A stretch of DNA of 64,000 nucleotides from Amycolatopsis sp. CA-128772 (GCF_002904295.1 NZ_PPHG01000052.1:167583-231582), one strand, 5' to 3'. Shown: positions 1 through 8,082, numbered from the stretch's first letter. Made by a program: numbers and translations. The notes: generated from the letters alone by a model not told the origin.

Positions 1-1101
1 GGCCAGCCGGCAGCAGCGGCCGACGAGCTCGGCGACGCCGTCGCGGCCGAGCTCCCGCAGGGCCGCCCAGACCGCGAACCCGCGGGCGCGGCGCGACGAC
101 TCCAGCGTCAGGTCGCCCATGCCGGACACCTCCCCGGCGCCGGTGAGGTAGGCGGCCCGGTAGGCGATCGCCGCGGCGTGGACGTCCGGGCGCGCGCAGA
201 AGACGAACCCGGAGTCATACGGCACGTTGAGCCACTTGTGCCCGTCGCAGGCCCAGGAATCGGCGAGTTCGACGCCGTCGAGGAGCGCTCTGGTGGCCGG
301 GCCGGCGGCGGCCCAGAGCCCGAAGGCGCCGTCGACGTGGAGCCAGGCGCGGCCGGCGGCTTCCCGGGCGGCGCGCAGATCGTCGCACGCGCCGGTGTTG
401 ACGTTTCCCGCCTGCAGGCAGACGATCAGCGGCCCGCTCCCGGCTTCGCACACCCTTCGGAGGTCTTCGACGTCGATCGCCCCCTGCGGGCCGGTTTTGA
501 CCGGCTCGACGGCCCGCGTGCCGAAGCCGAGCAGCCGCAGGGCGCGGTCGATGGTGGCGTGCCGTTCTTCGCTCGCGACGACGCGGACGCGCGGAGCACC
601 GGCGAGGCCGTCGCGTTCGACGTCCCAGCCCGCTTCGGCGAGCACGTGGTGGCGGGCCGCGGCGAGCCCGGCGGTGTTCGCGGCCTGGCCGCCGGTGACG
701 AACCCGGTGGAGGCGGTGGCCGGGATGCCGAGCAGGTCCTTCAGCCACGTTCCGGCGACGTCCTCGGCGGCGGCCGCGGCGGGCGAGAGGACGGCGTTGA
801 AGCCGTTCTGGTCCCAGCCGGCGGCGAGCACGTCGGCGGCGGTGGCGGCGGGCAGCGCACCGCCGACGACGAAGCCGAAGAACCGCGGCCCGGCACTGGC
901 GACAAGCCCGGGCTCGGCGGCGCGCGCGAGGTGTTCGAGCACTTCGGACGGTGGCGTCGGGTGCGCGGGAAGCGAACCGCCGAACCCGGCCCGCAGGGCG
1001 GCGGGATCGACGGGCCGGGCGACGGGCCGGTCCGCAAGGGAGGCCCGGTACCCGGCGGCCAGCTCGGCGGCGCGGGCGAGGAGAGCGTGCAGTTCGTCCA
1101 C
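1..1101 (-). CDS. Pyridoxal-phosphate-dependent group II decarboxylase, 3' end beyond the window
   Basis: The product is 367 residues long here and its C-terminus is cut off by the left edge. It belongs to the aromatic-L-amino-acid/glutamate decarboxylase fold: an N-terminal segment with FFGFVVGG and WDQNGFNAVLSP, a TGGQAANTAGLAAARHH cofactor region, HVDGAFGLWA, and DGHKWLNVPYDSGF, in which Lys289 is the expected Schiff-base lysine. These enzymes remove CO2 from an aromatic or acidic amino acid; the substrate cannot be told. I chose the GTG at 1101 because TACAGT lies 6 nt upstream (leaderless arrangement) and no Shine-Dalgarno is present. It stands alone, with palindromic repeats between it and the upstream gene. 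Confidence 0.85.
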   Translation of the reverse strand, partial: MDELHALLARAAELAAGYRASLADRPVARPVDPAALRAGFGGSLPAHPTPPSEVLEHLARAAEPGLVASAGPRFFGFVVGGALPAATAADVLAAGWDQNGFNAVLSPAAAAAEDVAGTWLKDLLGIPATASTGFVTGGQAANTAGLAAARHHVLAEAGWDVERDGLAGAPRVRVVASEERHATIDRALRLLGFGTRAVEPVKTGPQGAIDVEDLRRVCEAGSGPLIVCLQAGNVNTGACDDLRAAREAAGRAWLHVDGAFGLWAAAGPATRALLDGVELADSWACDGHKWLNVPYDSGFVFCARPDVHAAAIAYRAAYLTGAGEVSGMGDLTLESSRRARGFAVWAALRELGRDGVAELVGRCCRLA

Positions 1102-1176
1102 GCGCCGACTGTAGGCCGGTTCCGCCGAGGGGTACGGCGGAATTTCATCCGGGCTTCCGCCGGCTCTCCTGCGGTG

Positions 1177-1277
1177 GTCGTGAGTGCTAAGGCCGGTGCT
1201 GACTCGCGTTGCCACTCACGACGGGCGGGTGGAACGCCGGTTCTGACCCGCCTTGCCGCTCACGACGGACGGGTGGG
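1177..1277. repeat. Intergenic palindromic/direct repeat element
   Basis: GTCGTGAGTG (1177-1186) is the exact reverse complement of CACTCACGAC (1213-1222). GGCGGGT (1224-1230) pairs with ACCCGCC (1246-1252). A 24-bp stretch at 1209-1232 recurs at 1254-1277 with two mismatches. The element covers the 3' end of the YdeI remnant and could fold into nested hairpins that end its transcription. Short GTCGTGAGTG palindromes are, as far as I recall, common between genes in Amycolatopsis. Confidence 0.75.
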
Positions 1278-1627
1278 CGGCCCGGCGGTTCTCCCGCGCC
1301 AGCTCGACCGTCGCCGCGATCCGCCGGTACCACTCCGTCCTGGGCCTCAGCCAGTACATCCCCCGTCCCCGTCCGCCGGGCCAGGTCCACCGCCGCCTGC
1401 CCCGCCGGGGTCATCAGCCCGGCCTCGGTCAGCCGGGCCACCCGGTCGCGGTTCACCCGGCTCCACGTGCTCGCCGGCTTCCGCGGCGTGCAGCACAAGT
1501 ACGTGCTCTCCGCGTCACGCCGCAGCGCCTTGCTGTGGATCCACCCGAAACACAGCGCCGCCAGCCACGCTCGCCACTCACCGGCCGACGTGACCTCCAG
1601 CACCGCGATCCTTTCCGGCGGGAACAA
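1216..1627 (-). pseudogene. YdeI/OmdA-family remnant with internal deletions
   Basis: From a TTG at 1627 (GGGAGGA upstream) the frame reads a YdeI-like N-terminus, GEWRAWLA, and then jumps straight to ALCFGWIHS, so the usual ~30 residues between these motifs are missing. The family core follows (TPRKPASTWSRVN, GLMTPAGQAAVDLA) up to DGVVPAD. There the frame breaks, and the family C-terminus (RRIAATVELARENRRAAHP) continues in another frame to a TGA at 1216-1218, inside the repeat element. About 35 residues are lost at the second joint. YdeI-like proteins are about 190-200 residues and poorly characterised. I read this as a decayed gene rather than a functional short protein. Confidence 0.65.
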
Positions 1628-1656
1628 CCGGCGTCCTCCCGGCGTAACGTCCTGGT

Positions 1657-2190
1657 ATGGAGACCCCGTTGAGCACCGACCGGCTCGTGATCCGGGACTG
1701 GACGCCTGCCGACGCCGAAGCCGCGTTCGCCATCTACGGCGCGGAAGACGTCACGCACTGGCTGACCCCGGCCATGAACCGCGTTGGCGACGTCGACGCG
1801 ATGCGCGCAGTGCTGCACGCCTGGCAGGAGGCCCAGCCGAACCTGCCGCCGCCGCGTGGGCGGTGGGCCGTCGAACGCAAGGAAGACGGCGTGGTGATCG
1901 GCGGGCTCGGCATCCGGCTGCTGCCGCCGTTCGAAGAGGACCTCGAACTGAGCTGGCAGCTCACCCCCGGCGTCTGGGGCAAGGGCTACGCGTCCGAGGC
2001 GGCGACCGCGCTGATCGAATGGGCGTTCACCCAGGACACCGAGGAGCTGTTCGCGGTCGCACGGCCGAACAACACGCGGGCGATCGCCGTCGCCAAGCGG
2101 CTCGGCATGCAGTGGGTCGGCGAGACCGACAAGTACTACAACCTGCGGCTGCAGGTGTACCGGATCCGGCACACCGACCTCATCGGCTGA
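1657..2190 (+). CDS. GNAT-family N-acetyltransferase (RimJ/RimL-like)
   Basis: A 177-residue single-domain acetyltransferase. It opens with TDRLVIRDWTPADAEAAFAIY, typical of the Acetyltransf_3 (RimJ/RimL) subgroup, and carries the acetyl-CoA segment WGKGYASEAATALIEWAF followed by NNTRAIAVAKRLGMQWVGE, the usual final helix and strand. The acceptor (ribosomal protein, antibiotic or small amine) cannot be predicted. The ATG sits 6 nt after TAACGT (1645-1650), so the transcript is probably leaderless. Its last 11 bp overlap the end of the convergent reductase gene. Confidence 0.88.
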   Translation: METPLSTDRLVIRDWTPADAEAAFAIYGAEDVTHWLTPAMNRVGDVDAMRAVLHAWQEAQPNLPPPRGRWAVERKEDGVVIGGLGIRLLPPFEEDLELSWQLTPGVWGKGYASEAATALIEWAFTQDTEELFAVARPNNTRAIAVAKRLGMQWVGETDKYYNLRLQVYRIRHTDLIG

Positions 2191-2656
2191 CCGGCTCCAG
2201 CAGGAAGACGCGGATCTCGCGGTGCCCGGCCCGCACGGCGTACCGGTCGTAGGCGGGCCAGTACGCCGCCACCGCGTCCCACATCTCCCGACGCTCGTCC
2301 CCGGTCAGGAGCCGCCCGGTGACGTCGACGGTCCGCCCGTGCACGGCGACCGTCGCTCCCGGGCGGGCCAGCAGGTTCGCCGACCACGCCGGATGCGCCT
2401 CGCCGCCCCAGTTCGAGCCGATCACGACGTACCCGCCGGCGCGCTCGACGTACAGCAGCGGCACCTGGCGGGGCTCGCCGCTGCGCCGGCCGATGGTCGT
2501 GAGCAGCAACGTCCGCAGCCCGACCGCCGCGCCGACGCCGACCCGGCCGCCGCTGACCCGCAGCAGTACCCGGTCCGCGGGCACGAGCGCGCGCCCGAGC
2601 ACCGCGAACGCCCGGCTCTTGCCGAACCCGGCGAAGACACCCCGTAAACCGGCCAC
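2180..2656 (-). CDS. Deazaflavin (F420)-dependent nitroreductase/quinone reductase, Ddn family
   Basis: A 158-residue protein with the small split-barrel Ddn fold: LLLTTIGRRSGEPRQVPLLYVE, YVVIGSNWGGEAHPAWSANLLARP, and a C-terminal RREMWDAVAAYWPAYDRY segment. Family members use reduced coenzyme F420 to reduce quinones, nitroimidazoles or other acceptors, usually at the membrane. The GTG at 2656 follows TAGGAT by 6 nt (leaderless). It faces the GNAT gene, with an 11-bp tail-to-tail overlap, and diverges from the methyltransferase at 2689. Confidence 0.88.
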   Translation of the reverse strand: MAGLRGVFAGFGKSRAFAVLGRALVPADRVLLRVSGGRVGVGAAVGLRTLLLTTIGRRSGEPRQVPLLYVERAGGYVVIGSNWGGEAHPAWSANLLARPGATVAVHGRTVDVTGRLLTGDERREMWDAVAAYWPAYDRYAVRAGHREIRVFLLEPVSR

Positions 2657-2688
2657 GGCGTGATCCTAGGTCTGGCAAGGTGCCGGGC

Positions 2689-3318
2689 ATGATCCGCCCC
2701 GAAACCGCCGCCGAGGTCTTCGACGCGCTCGGCCTCTCCTACGAGCACGCGTTCCGCACCGCGACCGCCCACCGGGCCGCGCTCACCGACCTGCTCGACG
2801 CGCTGCCACCGGAGGCCCGGGTCCTCGACCTCGGTTCCGGCACCGGACGGCCGACGGCGGAGCTGCTGGTCGCGGCCGGCCACGACGTCACCGGCTACGA
2901 CGTCGCGCCGAAGATGGTCGAGATCGCCCGGAGCCAGGTGCCGGCCGCCCGCTTCGAGCTCGGCGACATGCGCGAACTGTCCTTCCCGGACGGCACCTGG
3001 GACACGATCACGGCGTTCTTCTCGATGCTCCAGCTCCCGCGGGCCGAGCAGGAGACGATGCTCGCCCGCGTGGCGGCCTGGCTGAAACCCGGCGGCGTGC
3101 TGGTGTTCGCCACCGTGCCGGCCGACGTCGACGGGGTCGACATCGTGTTCATGGGCCACCCGGTCCGGGCGAGCAGCTTCGCGGCCGGCGCGCTCAAGGA
3201 GCTGCTGCGGGCCGCGGGGCTCGAGGTCGTCCGCGTGGAGGAGGCCGAGTTCGTCCCCGACCACCCCGGCGCCGGGCCGGAACCGCACGTCTACCTCACC
3301 GCCCGCAAGCCGGGCTGA
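2689..3318 (+). CDS. Class I SAM-dependent methyltransferase
   Basis: A 209-residue Rossmann methyltransferase. Motif I is VLDLGSGTGRPTAELL, motif II is GYDVAPKMVEIAR, motif III is GDMRELSFPDGTWD, and FSMLQLPRAEQE with WLKPGGVLVFATVP follow (Methyltransf_11/25 type). The substrate is unknown. I chose the ATG at 2689; an in-frame GTG at 2680 would add three residues. The short region upstream is shared with the divergent Ddn-type reductase. Confidence 0.87.
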   Translation: MIRPETAAEVFDALGLSYEHAFRTATAHRAALTDLLDALPPEARVLDLGSGTGRPTAELLVAAGHDVTGYDVAPKMVEIARSQVPAARFELGDMRELSFPDGTWDTITAFFSMLQLPRAEQETMLARVAAWLKPGGVLVFATVPADVDGVDIVFMGHPVRASSFAAGALKELLRAAGLEVVRVEEAEFVPDHPGAGPEPHVYLTARKPG

Positions 3319-3413
3319 GCCGTCAAGACCTCCCGGCGTCGATCACCCGACGGACCTGAATTTTGCTCAACTTCGTGCATGTCCCGCGCGGCGGACCCGA
3401 GCTAAAGTGAGGG

Positions 3414-4586
3414 ATGGGCATCGACGCTCTGGCCAGGCCGGTACCTCGCGAACACCGCGAGCTCGTGCGCGAGATGCTGGCCCGGCTGCCCGAGTTCGCC
3501 GACCGGCTGGCCCGGCTGCTCGGCGAGCAGGACGAGTTCTACCGGCAGGTCGAGGACGTCGCCCCCGGGGAACTCCGGCAGGTCTGCCGGGCCAACCTCG
3601 AACGCGCGCTGACCGCGCTGGCCGAAGGGCGCGGCCTCGCGCTCGACGCCGCCCGCAAGACCGGGCTGGCCCAGGCGCGCCAGGGCATCCCGCTGCCCGC
3701 CGTGCTGCGCGCGTTCCGGATCGGCGGCACCTTCGTCTACGAAGGGCTCCTCGAGCTCGCCGGCCCCGAATTCCTCAACCCGACCCGGACGATCGAGATC
3801 AACTCCTACGTCTGGAAGGCGATCGACCTCTACTCCGACGCCCTGACCACGGCGTACGACCAGGTCGCGGCCGAGCCGTCGCACGCGAACGCGCGGCTGC
3901 TGGACGATCTGCTGCGCGGGCGGCTCACCGGCCAGGCGGACATGGAAGCCGCGGCTCGCGAGCTGGGTTTGCCGACCGCCGGCATGTTCGTCGCCGTGGT
4001 CACCGAACGCGTCGAGCCCGACGAGCACGACAGCGTCGAGGCGCTGCTGCGGGCGCGGCGCTGGCGGTCGGCGTGGCGGCCCGGCGGCGAGGCGGGCCTG
4101 GTCGCGATCGACCGGATCGAGGACGTCCGGCGGCTGCGCGAAGTGCTGGGTTCGCTGCCCGTGGCGGCCGGGATGAGCCGGCCGTTCAGCGGTTTCCCGG
4201 ACGTCCCGGACGCCCTGCACCGGGCCCGGATCGCCCGCCGCTCACTGCCGTCGGCGATTGCGGGTGTCGTCGTGTTCGGCGACTCGCCGGTCACGACTCT
4301 GGTCGCCGCCGCGCCGGGGATGGCCCGCGACGTCGTGCGGGCGGCGCTGGCCGGGGTGCTCGCGCTGCCGGCCGCGGAACGGAAGGTCCTGCTCGACACG
4401 CTGCTCGCGTGGTTCGCCGGCCACGGCTCGGCGAAGGAGGCCGCGGACCGGCTGTTCGTGCACCCCAACACGGTCCGCTACCGGCTGCGCCGGGTGCAGG
4501 AGCTGACCAAGCGCGACCTCACCGACCCGGTCGACATCGGCGAGCTGTACGTCGCGCTGGAGTCGGTGCGCCTGGAACCGGAATGA
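3414..4586 (+). CDS. PucR/CdaR-family transcriptional regulator
   Basis: A 390-residue regulator. The first ~150 residues form the helical N-terminal domain typical of actinobacterial PucR proteins (RQVCRANLERALTALAEGR, QARQGIPLPAVLRAFRIGG). A diverged GGDEF-like middle follows, and the C-terminal HTH_30 domain reads TLLAWFAGHGSAKEAADRLFVHPNTVRYRLRRVQEL. Such proteins activate or repress catabolic or secondary-metabolic genes; no target is evident. The ATG is preceded by TAAAGTGAGGG, which could be read as a close -10 box or as a Shine-Dalgarno. It is transcribed alone. Confidence 0.9.
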   Translation: MGIDALARPVPREHRELVREMLARLPEFADRLARLLGEQDEFYRQVEDVAPGELRQVCRANLERALTALAEGRGLALDAARKTGLAQARQGIPLPAVLRAFRIGGTFVYEGLLELAGPEFLNPTRTIEINSYVWKAIDLYSDALTTAYDQVAAEPSHANARLLDDLLRGRLTGQADMEAAARELGLPTAGMFVAVVTERVEPDEHDSVEALLRARRWRSAWRPGGEAGLVAIDRIEDVRRLREVLGSLPVAAGMSRPFSGFPDVPDALHRARIARRSLPSAIAGVVVFGDSPVTTLVAAAPGMARDVVRAALAGVLALPAAERKVLLDTLLAWFAGHGSAKEAADRLFVHPNTVRYRLRRVQELTKRDLTDPVDIGELYVALESVRLEPE

Positions 4587-4593
4587 TCGCTTT

Positions 4594-4642
4594 TCGATCA
4601 CCATCGATTGACTTTCGATAGGCAGCGCGCGATAGTCGGCGC
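4594..4642 (+). promoter_or_regulatory. Promoter of DUF2975-HTH pair with phased TCGAT repeats
   Basis: TTGACT (4608-4613), a 17-nt spacer and GATAGT (4631-4636) form a good sigma-70-like promoter whose start would fall on the ATG at 4643, giving a leaderless mRNA. TCGAT occurs at 4594, 4604 and 4615, so at 10- and 11-bp spacing on one face of the helix. This is a plausible operator for the small HTH protein at 5122 (inference). Confidence 0.6.
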
Positions 4643-5122
4643 ATGGTTACCGAGAAGTGGGCCGTCGCCGCGCTCCGGGTGTTCCTCGTGGTGCTGTTCG
4701 GCGTCCTCGTCGTGTTCCAGACGCTCTCGCTCCCGGGCGGGATCGCCTACCACGCGCAGCAGAACCCGCACGACGCGCCGCTGCGCTGGCCGTTGACCGC
4801 CATCGCGGTCTTCCTCGTGCTGTGCGTCCAGGTGGTGCTCGTCGCGACCTGGAAGCTCCTGACGCTGGTCAAGAAGGACCGGATCTTCACCACCGCGTCC
4901 CTGAAGTGGGTCGACGCGATCGTCTGGGCGATCGGCGCGGCGTGGCTGGTACTCGGCGGAATGCTGCTGTTCGTCGGCTTCAACGCGGACGACCCGGGCA
5001 TGCCGATGCTGCTGTTCCTGGTGACGGTGTCGGTCACCGTGCTGGGCCTGGTGATGCTGGTGATGCGCGCCCTCCTGCGGCAGGCGACGGCGCTGCGGTC
5101 CGACCTGGAAGCGGTCATCTGA
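4643..5122 (+). CDS. DUF2975 membrane protein
   Basis: A 159-residue integral membrane protein with four hydrophobic segments (about residues 7-28, 52-73, 88-112, 118-143) and the loop LLTLVKKDRIFTTASLKWVD, which is characteristic of DUF2975. The function is unknown. In actinobacteria and firmicutes such genes are regularly followed by a small Cro/CI-type HTH gene, as here, where the stop and next start overlap (TGATG at 5120-5124). The pair probably forms a membrane-linked transcriptional switch. The transcript is likely leaderless. Confidence 0.88.
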   Translation: MVTEKWAVAALRVFLVVLFGVLVVFQTLSLPGGIAYHAQQNPHDAPLRWPLTAIAVFLVLCVQVVLVATWKLLTLVKKDRIFTTASLKWVDAIVWAIGAAWLVLGGMLLFVGFNADDPGMPMLLFLVTVSVTVLGLVMLVMRALLRQATALRSDLEAVI

Positions 5123-5334
5123 TGCCGATCGTCGTGCGCATCGACGTCGAACTGGCCAAGCGGAAGATGAGCGTCGGGGAGTTCGCGGAGAAGGTCGGCC
5201 TGACACCGGCCAACGTGGCGGTCCTGAAGAACGGCCGCGCGAAGGCGGTGCGGTTCAGCACCCTGGAGGCGATGTGCCGGGTCCTCGGCTGCCAGCCCGG
5301 CGACCTGCTCGAGTGGGTCGAAGACGACCTCTGA
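5122..5334 (+). CDS. Small Cro/CI-type helix-turn-helix regulator
   Basis: A 70-residue protein consisting of a single HTH domain: VRIDVELAKRKMSVGEFAEKVGL is the first helix pair, TPANVAVLKNGRAKAVRFSTL the recognition region, and CRVLGCQPGDLLEWV the closing helix. This is the YozG/HTH_26 type that accompanies DUF2975 genes. Its ATG overlaps the stop of the membrane gene by one base, so the two are co-translated. It probably binds DNA near its own promoter (inference; see the TCGAT repeats at 4594-4619). Confidence 0.88.
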   Translation: MPIVVRIDVELAKRKMSVGEFAEKVGLTPANVAVLKNGRAKAVRFSTLEAMCRVLGCQPGDLLEWVEDDL

Positions 5335-5370
5335 CCGAGCCGGCGCCAAGCCGCGCCAGCGGGCCCAAGC

Positions 5371-5482
5371 GCCCCAATGTGGCGTTCGGTGCATCCAACG
5401 CACCCAATGTGGCGTTCGGTGCATCCAACGCACCCAATGTGGCGTTCGGTGCATCCAGCGCACCCAACGCCACATTGGGGGC
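5371..5482. repeat. 30-bp tandem repeat x3 closed by an inverted copy (element A1)
   Basis: Three 30-bp units beginning CCAATGTGGCGTTCGG start at 5374, 5404 and 5434. At 5463-5480 the sequence CCCAACGCCACATTGGGG is the reverse complement of the unit start, so the ends of the element are inverted repeats. Each unit also holds a GCGTT/AACGC mini-stem. The element fills the gap between two convergent genes and ends at the stop codon of the one at 5483. A near-identical element lies at 26183-26297. It probably acts as a bidirectional terminator or spacer. Confidence 0.85.
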
Positions 5483-5998
5483 TTAAGCCGCGTCGATGGT
5501 GACCAGGCGGGCCAGGTCCAGGAGCGTGCCCTCGAAGCCCGGGCCGGCCGTCAGGGCCACCGTCAGCGGGCCGCCGCGGCGGTCCCTGCCCATCGGCAGG
5601 CGGACCGCCGGTTCCGTCCACTGCGGACGGTCCACACCGGCCGAAACCACCACGTCCGGGCGCGCCGGGCGGTGCTTGCGGCCGCCGGCGTCCAGGTCCA
5701 GGACCACGTTGCCGTGCAGGGAAAGCAGGGCGGCGACGTCCGCCACCGCGTCTCGCAGCTCGCGGTCGGCGATCGAGTCCGAGTGCGCGCCGATCGCCGG
5801 GCGGGGCGGCTCGGCGTCGCGGGCCAGCCGCGGCACGATCGCGCCGAGGTGGCCCGGGGCGCAGGTGAGAACCCGGATGCCGGGCACGCCCGCCTGCGGG
5901 TCGGCGATGCTGATTCCCGCGCTCGCGGCGGCCGCCACGATCCGGGCCCGCCAGCGCGCGGTCGCCGCGATGGCGACCATCGAAGAGTCCTGGGGCAA
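5483..5998 (-). CDS. Small protein with an amidase C-terminus-like segment
   Basis: A 171-residue protein I do not recognise with confidence. Its last ~40 residues (VRLPMGRDRRGGPLTVALTAG, PGFEGTLLDLARLV) look like the closing part of amidase-signature enzymes, but the Ser-cisSer-Lys catalytic core is absent. The N-terminal half contains ARWRARIVAAAASAGISIADP and a repeated-looking ARLVT/AIVPRLARD pattern. It could be a stand-alone relic of an amidase or an unrelated small enzyme. The start is the TTG at 5998, supported by GAGGAG 10 nt upstream; an in-frame ATG lies six codons later. It is monocistronic and convergent with the HTH gene. Confidence 0.65.
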   Translation of the reverse strand: MPQDSSMVAIAATARWRARIVAAAASAGISIADPQAGVPGIRVLTCAPGHLGAIVPRLARDAEPPRPAIGAHSDSIADRELRDAVADVAALLSLHGNVVLDLDAGGRKHRPARPDVVVSAGVDRPQWTEPAVRLPMGRDRRGGPLTVALTAGPGFEGTLLDLARLVTIDAA

Positions 5999-6146
5999 AA
6001 GGGATTTTCTCCTCTGCGGCTCCGGCGCGGCGGCGGGGGGGATCGTCCGATGGTGGGCCTGCGCCCGTTGTGCCCGGGAACAAACATGTTTGGTCGCCTG
6101 GGCCGAACGGCGGTGCGCATGCGGCCTTCCGGGCGCACCGGGTGTC

Positions 6147-6163
6147 TGTGACCCGAGGTCACA
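6147..6163. promoter_or_regulatory. 17-bp palindrome TGTGACC-CGA-GGTCACA
   Basis: Perfect 7-3-7 palindrome in the 257-nt gap before the DUF3068 gene, directly upstream of a possible -35 box TTGACG (6166-6171). It is likely an operator. The rest of this gap (5999-6255) holds the TTACC palindrome at 6207 and no visible gene. Confidence 0.5.
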
Positions 6164-6206
6164 CTTTGACGCGCGGCGTGGCGCGGGCCACTATCCGGGC
6201 ACCTTG

Positions 6207-6222
6207 ATTACCGCCGGGTAAT
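6207..6222. promoter_or_regulatory. Palindrome ATTACC-GCCG-GGTAAT
   Basis: Perfect 6-4-6 palindrome 34 nt before the DUF3068 start. The same arms with a different 4-bp centre occur at 12232-12247 before the flippase, and a partial copy overlaps the aftD start. This suggests a locus-wide operator. Confidence 0.6.
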
Positions 6223-6255
6223 TTGCGTGGCGGCGAAACCGACCCAGGAGGACCG

Positions 6256-7329
6256 TTGCGACGTGCTTTCGGCCTGATCTTGCTGGCACTGGGCGTCTTC
6301 GCCGTCGCCGGGGCGGTGCTCCTCCCCACGTACGTGTACCCGAAGCTCGCCAAGGTGCCCCTCGACCAGGACTCGACGTCGGTGCTCGAAGGCACCGCGA
6401 GCAAGGTCCTCGCCGTCACCGACCAGGGCACCGGCCCGGTCACCGAGATCCGCGAGAACCGGAAGCTCACCGCGACCGCGCGCGTCCAAGCGAACTTCGC
6501 CCGGCCCGAGATGCACCAGGACACCGACTACGCGGTCTGGCTGCTCGCGGTGCAGGTCAAGGACGACGCCGACGACACCGTGCTCAGCGCGAGCAAGCGG
6601 CAGGTCTGCTTCGACCGGCGTACCGCCGAGGGCTACGACCCGCGGGGCGCGACCGACCCGAAGTGCACCCGGGAAAGCAGCTACGTCACCGAACTCGGCG
6701 ACAAGGCCGAGAAGGCGAACCAGAAGCCGCCCGAGGTCAACGACTACAAGCCCCAGCCCGGCCTGAACTTCAAGTTCCCGTTCGGCACCGAGCAGAAGGA
6801 CTACCCGGTCTACGACGACAACACCGGCAAGGCCGTCACCGCCCGGTACGCCGGAACCGAGACGGTCAGCGGGGTCGAGACCTACAAGTTCGTCCAGAAC
6901 ATCCCGGACACCCGGATCGCCACGAAGAAGCCGGTCCCCGGTTCACTCCTCGGCTCCACCGAGCCGACGGTCGAGGCGGACCTGTACTACCGCGGTGTCA
7001 CCACGATGTGGGTCGAGCCGGTCACCGGGATCGAGGTGAAGCAGCAGCAACAACAGCACCAGGAGCTGCGGTCGGCCACCACCGCACCGGTCGTCGTGTT
7101 CGACGGGACGCTGGCCTTCAACGGCAACACGATCGCGCGGATGGTCGACCAGATCGACGAAAACCGCGGCCGGTTGAAGTTCCTCTCCAGCACCGGCCCG
7201 CTCTGGCTGGGCATCGGCGGTGGCGTGCTGATCGTCGCCGCGATCTTCCTGCTGATCCGCCGCCGCCCGGCCGAGCCGCCGGCCCCGCCGCAGCGGCGGC
7301 ACCGGGTGCCGGTCGGCGCCGACCGCTGA
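6256..7329 (+). CDS. DUF3068 (PorA-like) envelope protein
   Basis: A 357-residue protein with an N-terminal membrane anchor or signal (LGLIL-type stretch, residues ~5-27), a long extracytoplasmic domain (QPGLNFKFPFGTEQKDYPVYDD, YAGTETVSGVETYKFVQNIP, YYRGVTTMWVEPVTGIEVK) and a C-terminal membrane helix (about 320-340) followed by an Arg/Pro-rich tail. This is the DUF3068 family, whose mycobacterial member is Rv0227c in a cell-wall locus. Its function is unknown; it may be a surface or periplasmic partner of arabinogalactan assembly. The start is the TTG at 6256 with AGGAGGA just upstream; another TTG at 6223 is less likely. It ends 3 nt from the convergent methyltransferase. Confidence 0.85.
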   Translation: MRRAFGLILLALGVFAVAGAVLLPTYVYPKLAKVPLDQDSTSVLEGTASKVLAVTDQGTGPVTEIRENRKLTATARVQANFARPEMHQDTDYAVWLLAVQVKDDADDTVLSASKRQVCFDRRTAEGYDPRGATDPKCTRESSYVTELGDKAEKANQKPPEVNDYKPQPGLNFKFPFGTEQKDYPVYDDNTGKAVTARYAGTETVSGVETYKFVQNIPDTRIATKKPVPGSLLGSTEPTVEADLYYRGVTTMWVEPVTGIEVKQQQQQHQELRSATTAPVVVFDGTLAFNGNTIARMVDQIDENRGRLKFLSSTGPLWLGIGGGVLIVAAIFLLIRRRPAEPPAPPQRRHRVPVGADR

Positions 7330-7332
7330 GCA

Positions 7333-8082
7333 TCAGCGCCGCTTCAGCACCAGGACGAGGTTCCAGGACGCTATTTCGCGAAGGCCGGGAATCCGCACGA
7401 TCCACATCGCCCAGCTCGGGTGGTAACGCGGATACCCGGCCACCAGCTCGGCCAGCGGTGTCGTTTTCGCCCAGCGGAGAGCGGCGCCGACGGAAACCGG
7501 GAACAGGCTTTCGCCGAATTTGTTCTTCGGCTGCTTCCCGAGTTTCCGCGCATACCGCTGCCGGGCGTAGTGGCCGCCGAGGAAATGCCAGGGCGCGGTC
7601 TCGTGACCGCCCCACGGGGAATACCACGGCGTGAACGACGCGAAGACCGTGCCGCCGGGCTTGGTCACCCGGCACATCTCGTCGAGCATCACCCACGGCT
7701 CGGCGACGTGCTCCAGCACGTTGGACGAGTAGCAGACGTCCACGGAACCGCTGCGCACCGGCAGTTCCGTGCCACTGGCGCGGATCATGTTCTCCCCCGG
7801 CTCGCCGCGCGCGGACAGTTCGCCGACGTCCGGGTCGAGGCCGAGGTAGACCGCGCCGGCCGCGCGGAACGCGTCGGAGAAATAACCGGGACCCCCGCCG
7901 ACGTCGAGCACCGTGCACCCGGACAGCGGAGTGTGCGCCGCCAGTTGCCGGACCGAGTCGGCGGCCAGCGCGGAATAGAAGCCGTCCGGATCCGCCTGCT
8001 CGGTGAGGAATGTCCGGAACAGCGTCACGGAACGGCCGAGCGTGGCCCGGTGCGGGCGCTCGATGACCGGATTACCTACCAT
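7333..8082 (-). CDS. Class I SAM-dependent methyltransferase of the envelope locus
   Basis: A 249-residue methyltransferase with motif I VLDVGGGPGYFSDAFRAAGA, then DPDVGELSARGE, VDVCYSSNVLEHVAEPWVMLDEM and GGTVFASFTPWYSPWGGHETAPWHFLGGHYA. The motif order and the aromatic YSPWGGHE block resemble mycobacterial Rv0224c, the neighbour of a glycosyltransferase in the same kind of locus. It presumably methylates a glycolipid or polysaccharide intermediate (inference). It is divergent from the glycosyltransferase at 8165, and the shared 82-bp promoter region contains ATTACC (8071-8076) and GGTAACC (8128-8134) boxes. Confidence 0.88.
   Translation of the reverse strand: MVGNPVIERPHRATLGRSVTLFRTFLTEQADPDGFYSALAADSVRQLAAHTPLSGCTVLDVGGGPGYFSDAFRAAGAVYLGLDPDVGELSARGEPGENMIRASGTELPVRSGSVDVCYSSNVLEHVAEPWVMLDEMCRVTKPGGTVFASFTPWYSPWGGHETAPWHFLGGHYARQRYARKLGKQPKNKFGESLFPVSVGAALRWAKTTPLAELVAGYPRYHPSWAMWIVRIPGLREIASWNLVLVLKRR

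Noticed and set aside
178..1593. Long plus-strand frame opposite the PLP decarboxylase
   Set aside because: Low-complexity Gly/Arg/Pro composition; the minus strand encodes a clear decarboxylase with its active-site lysine.
5255..5486. Small frames with repeated ALDAPNATLG peptides
   Set aside because: They are translations of the 30-bp intergenic repeat and lack start signals.
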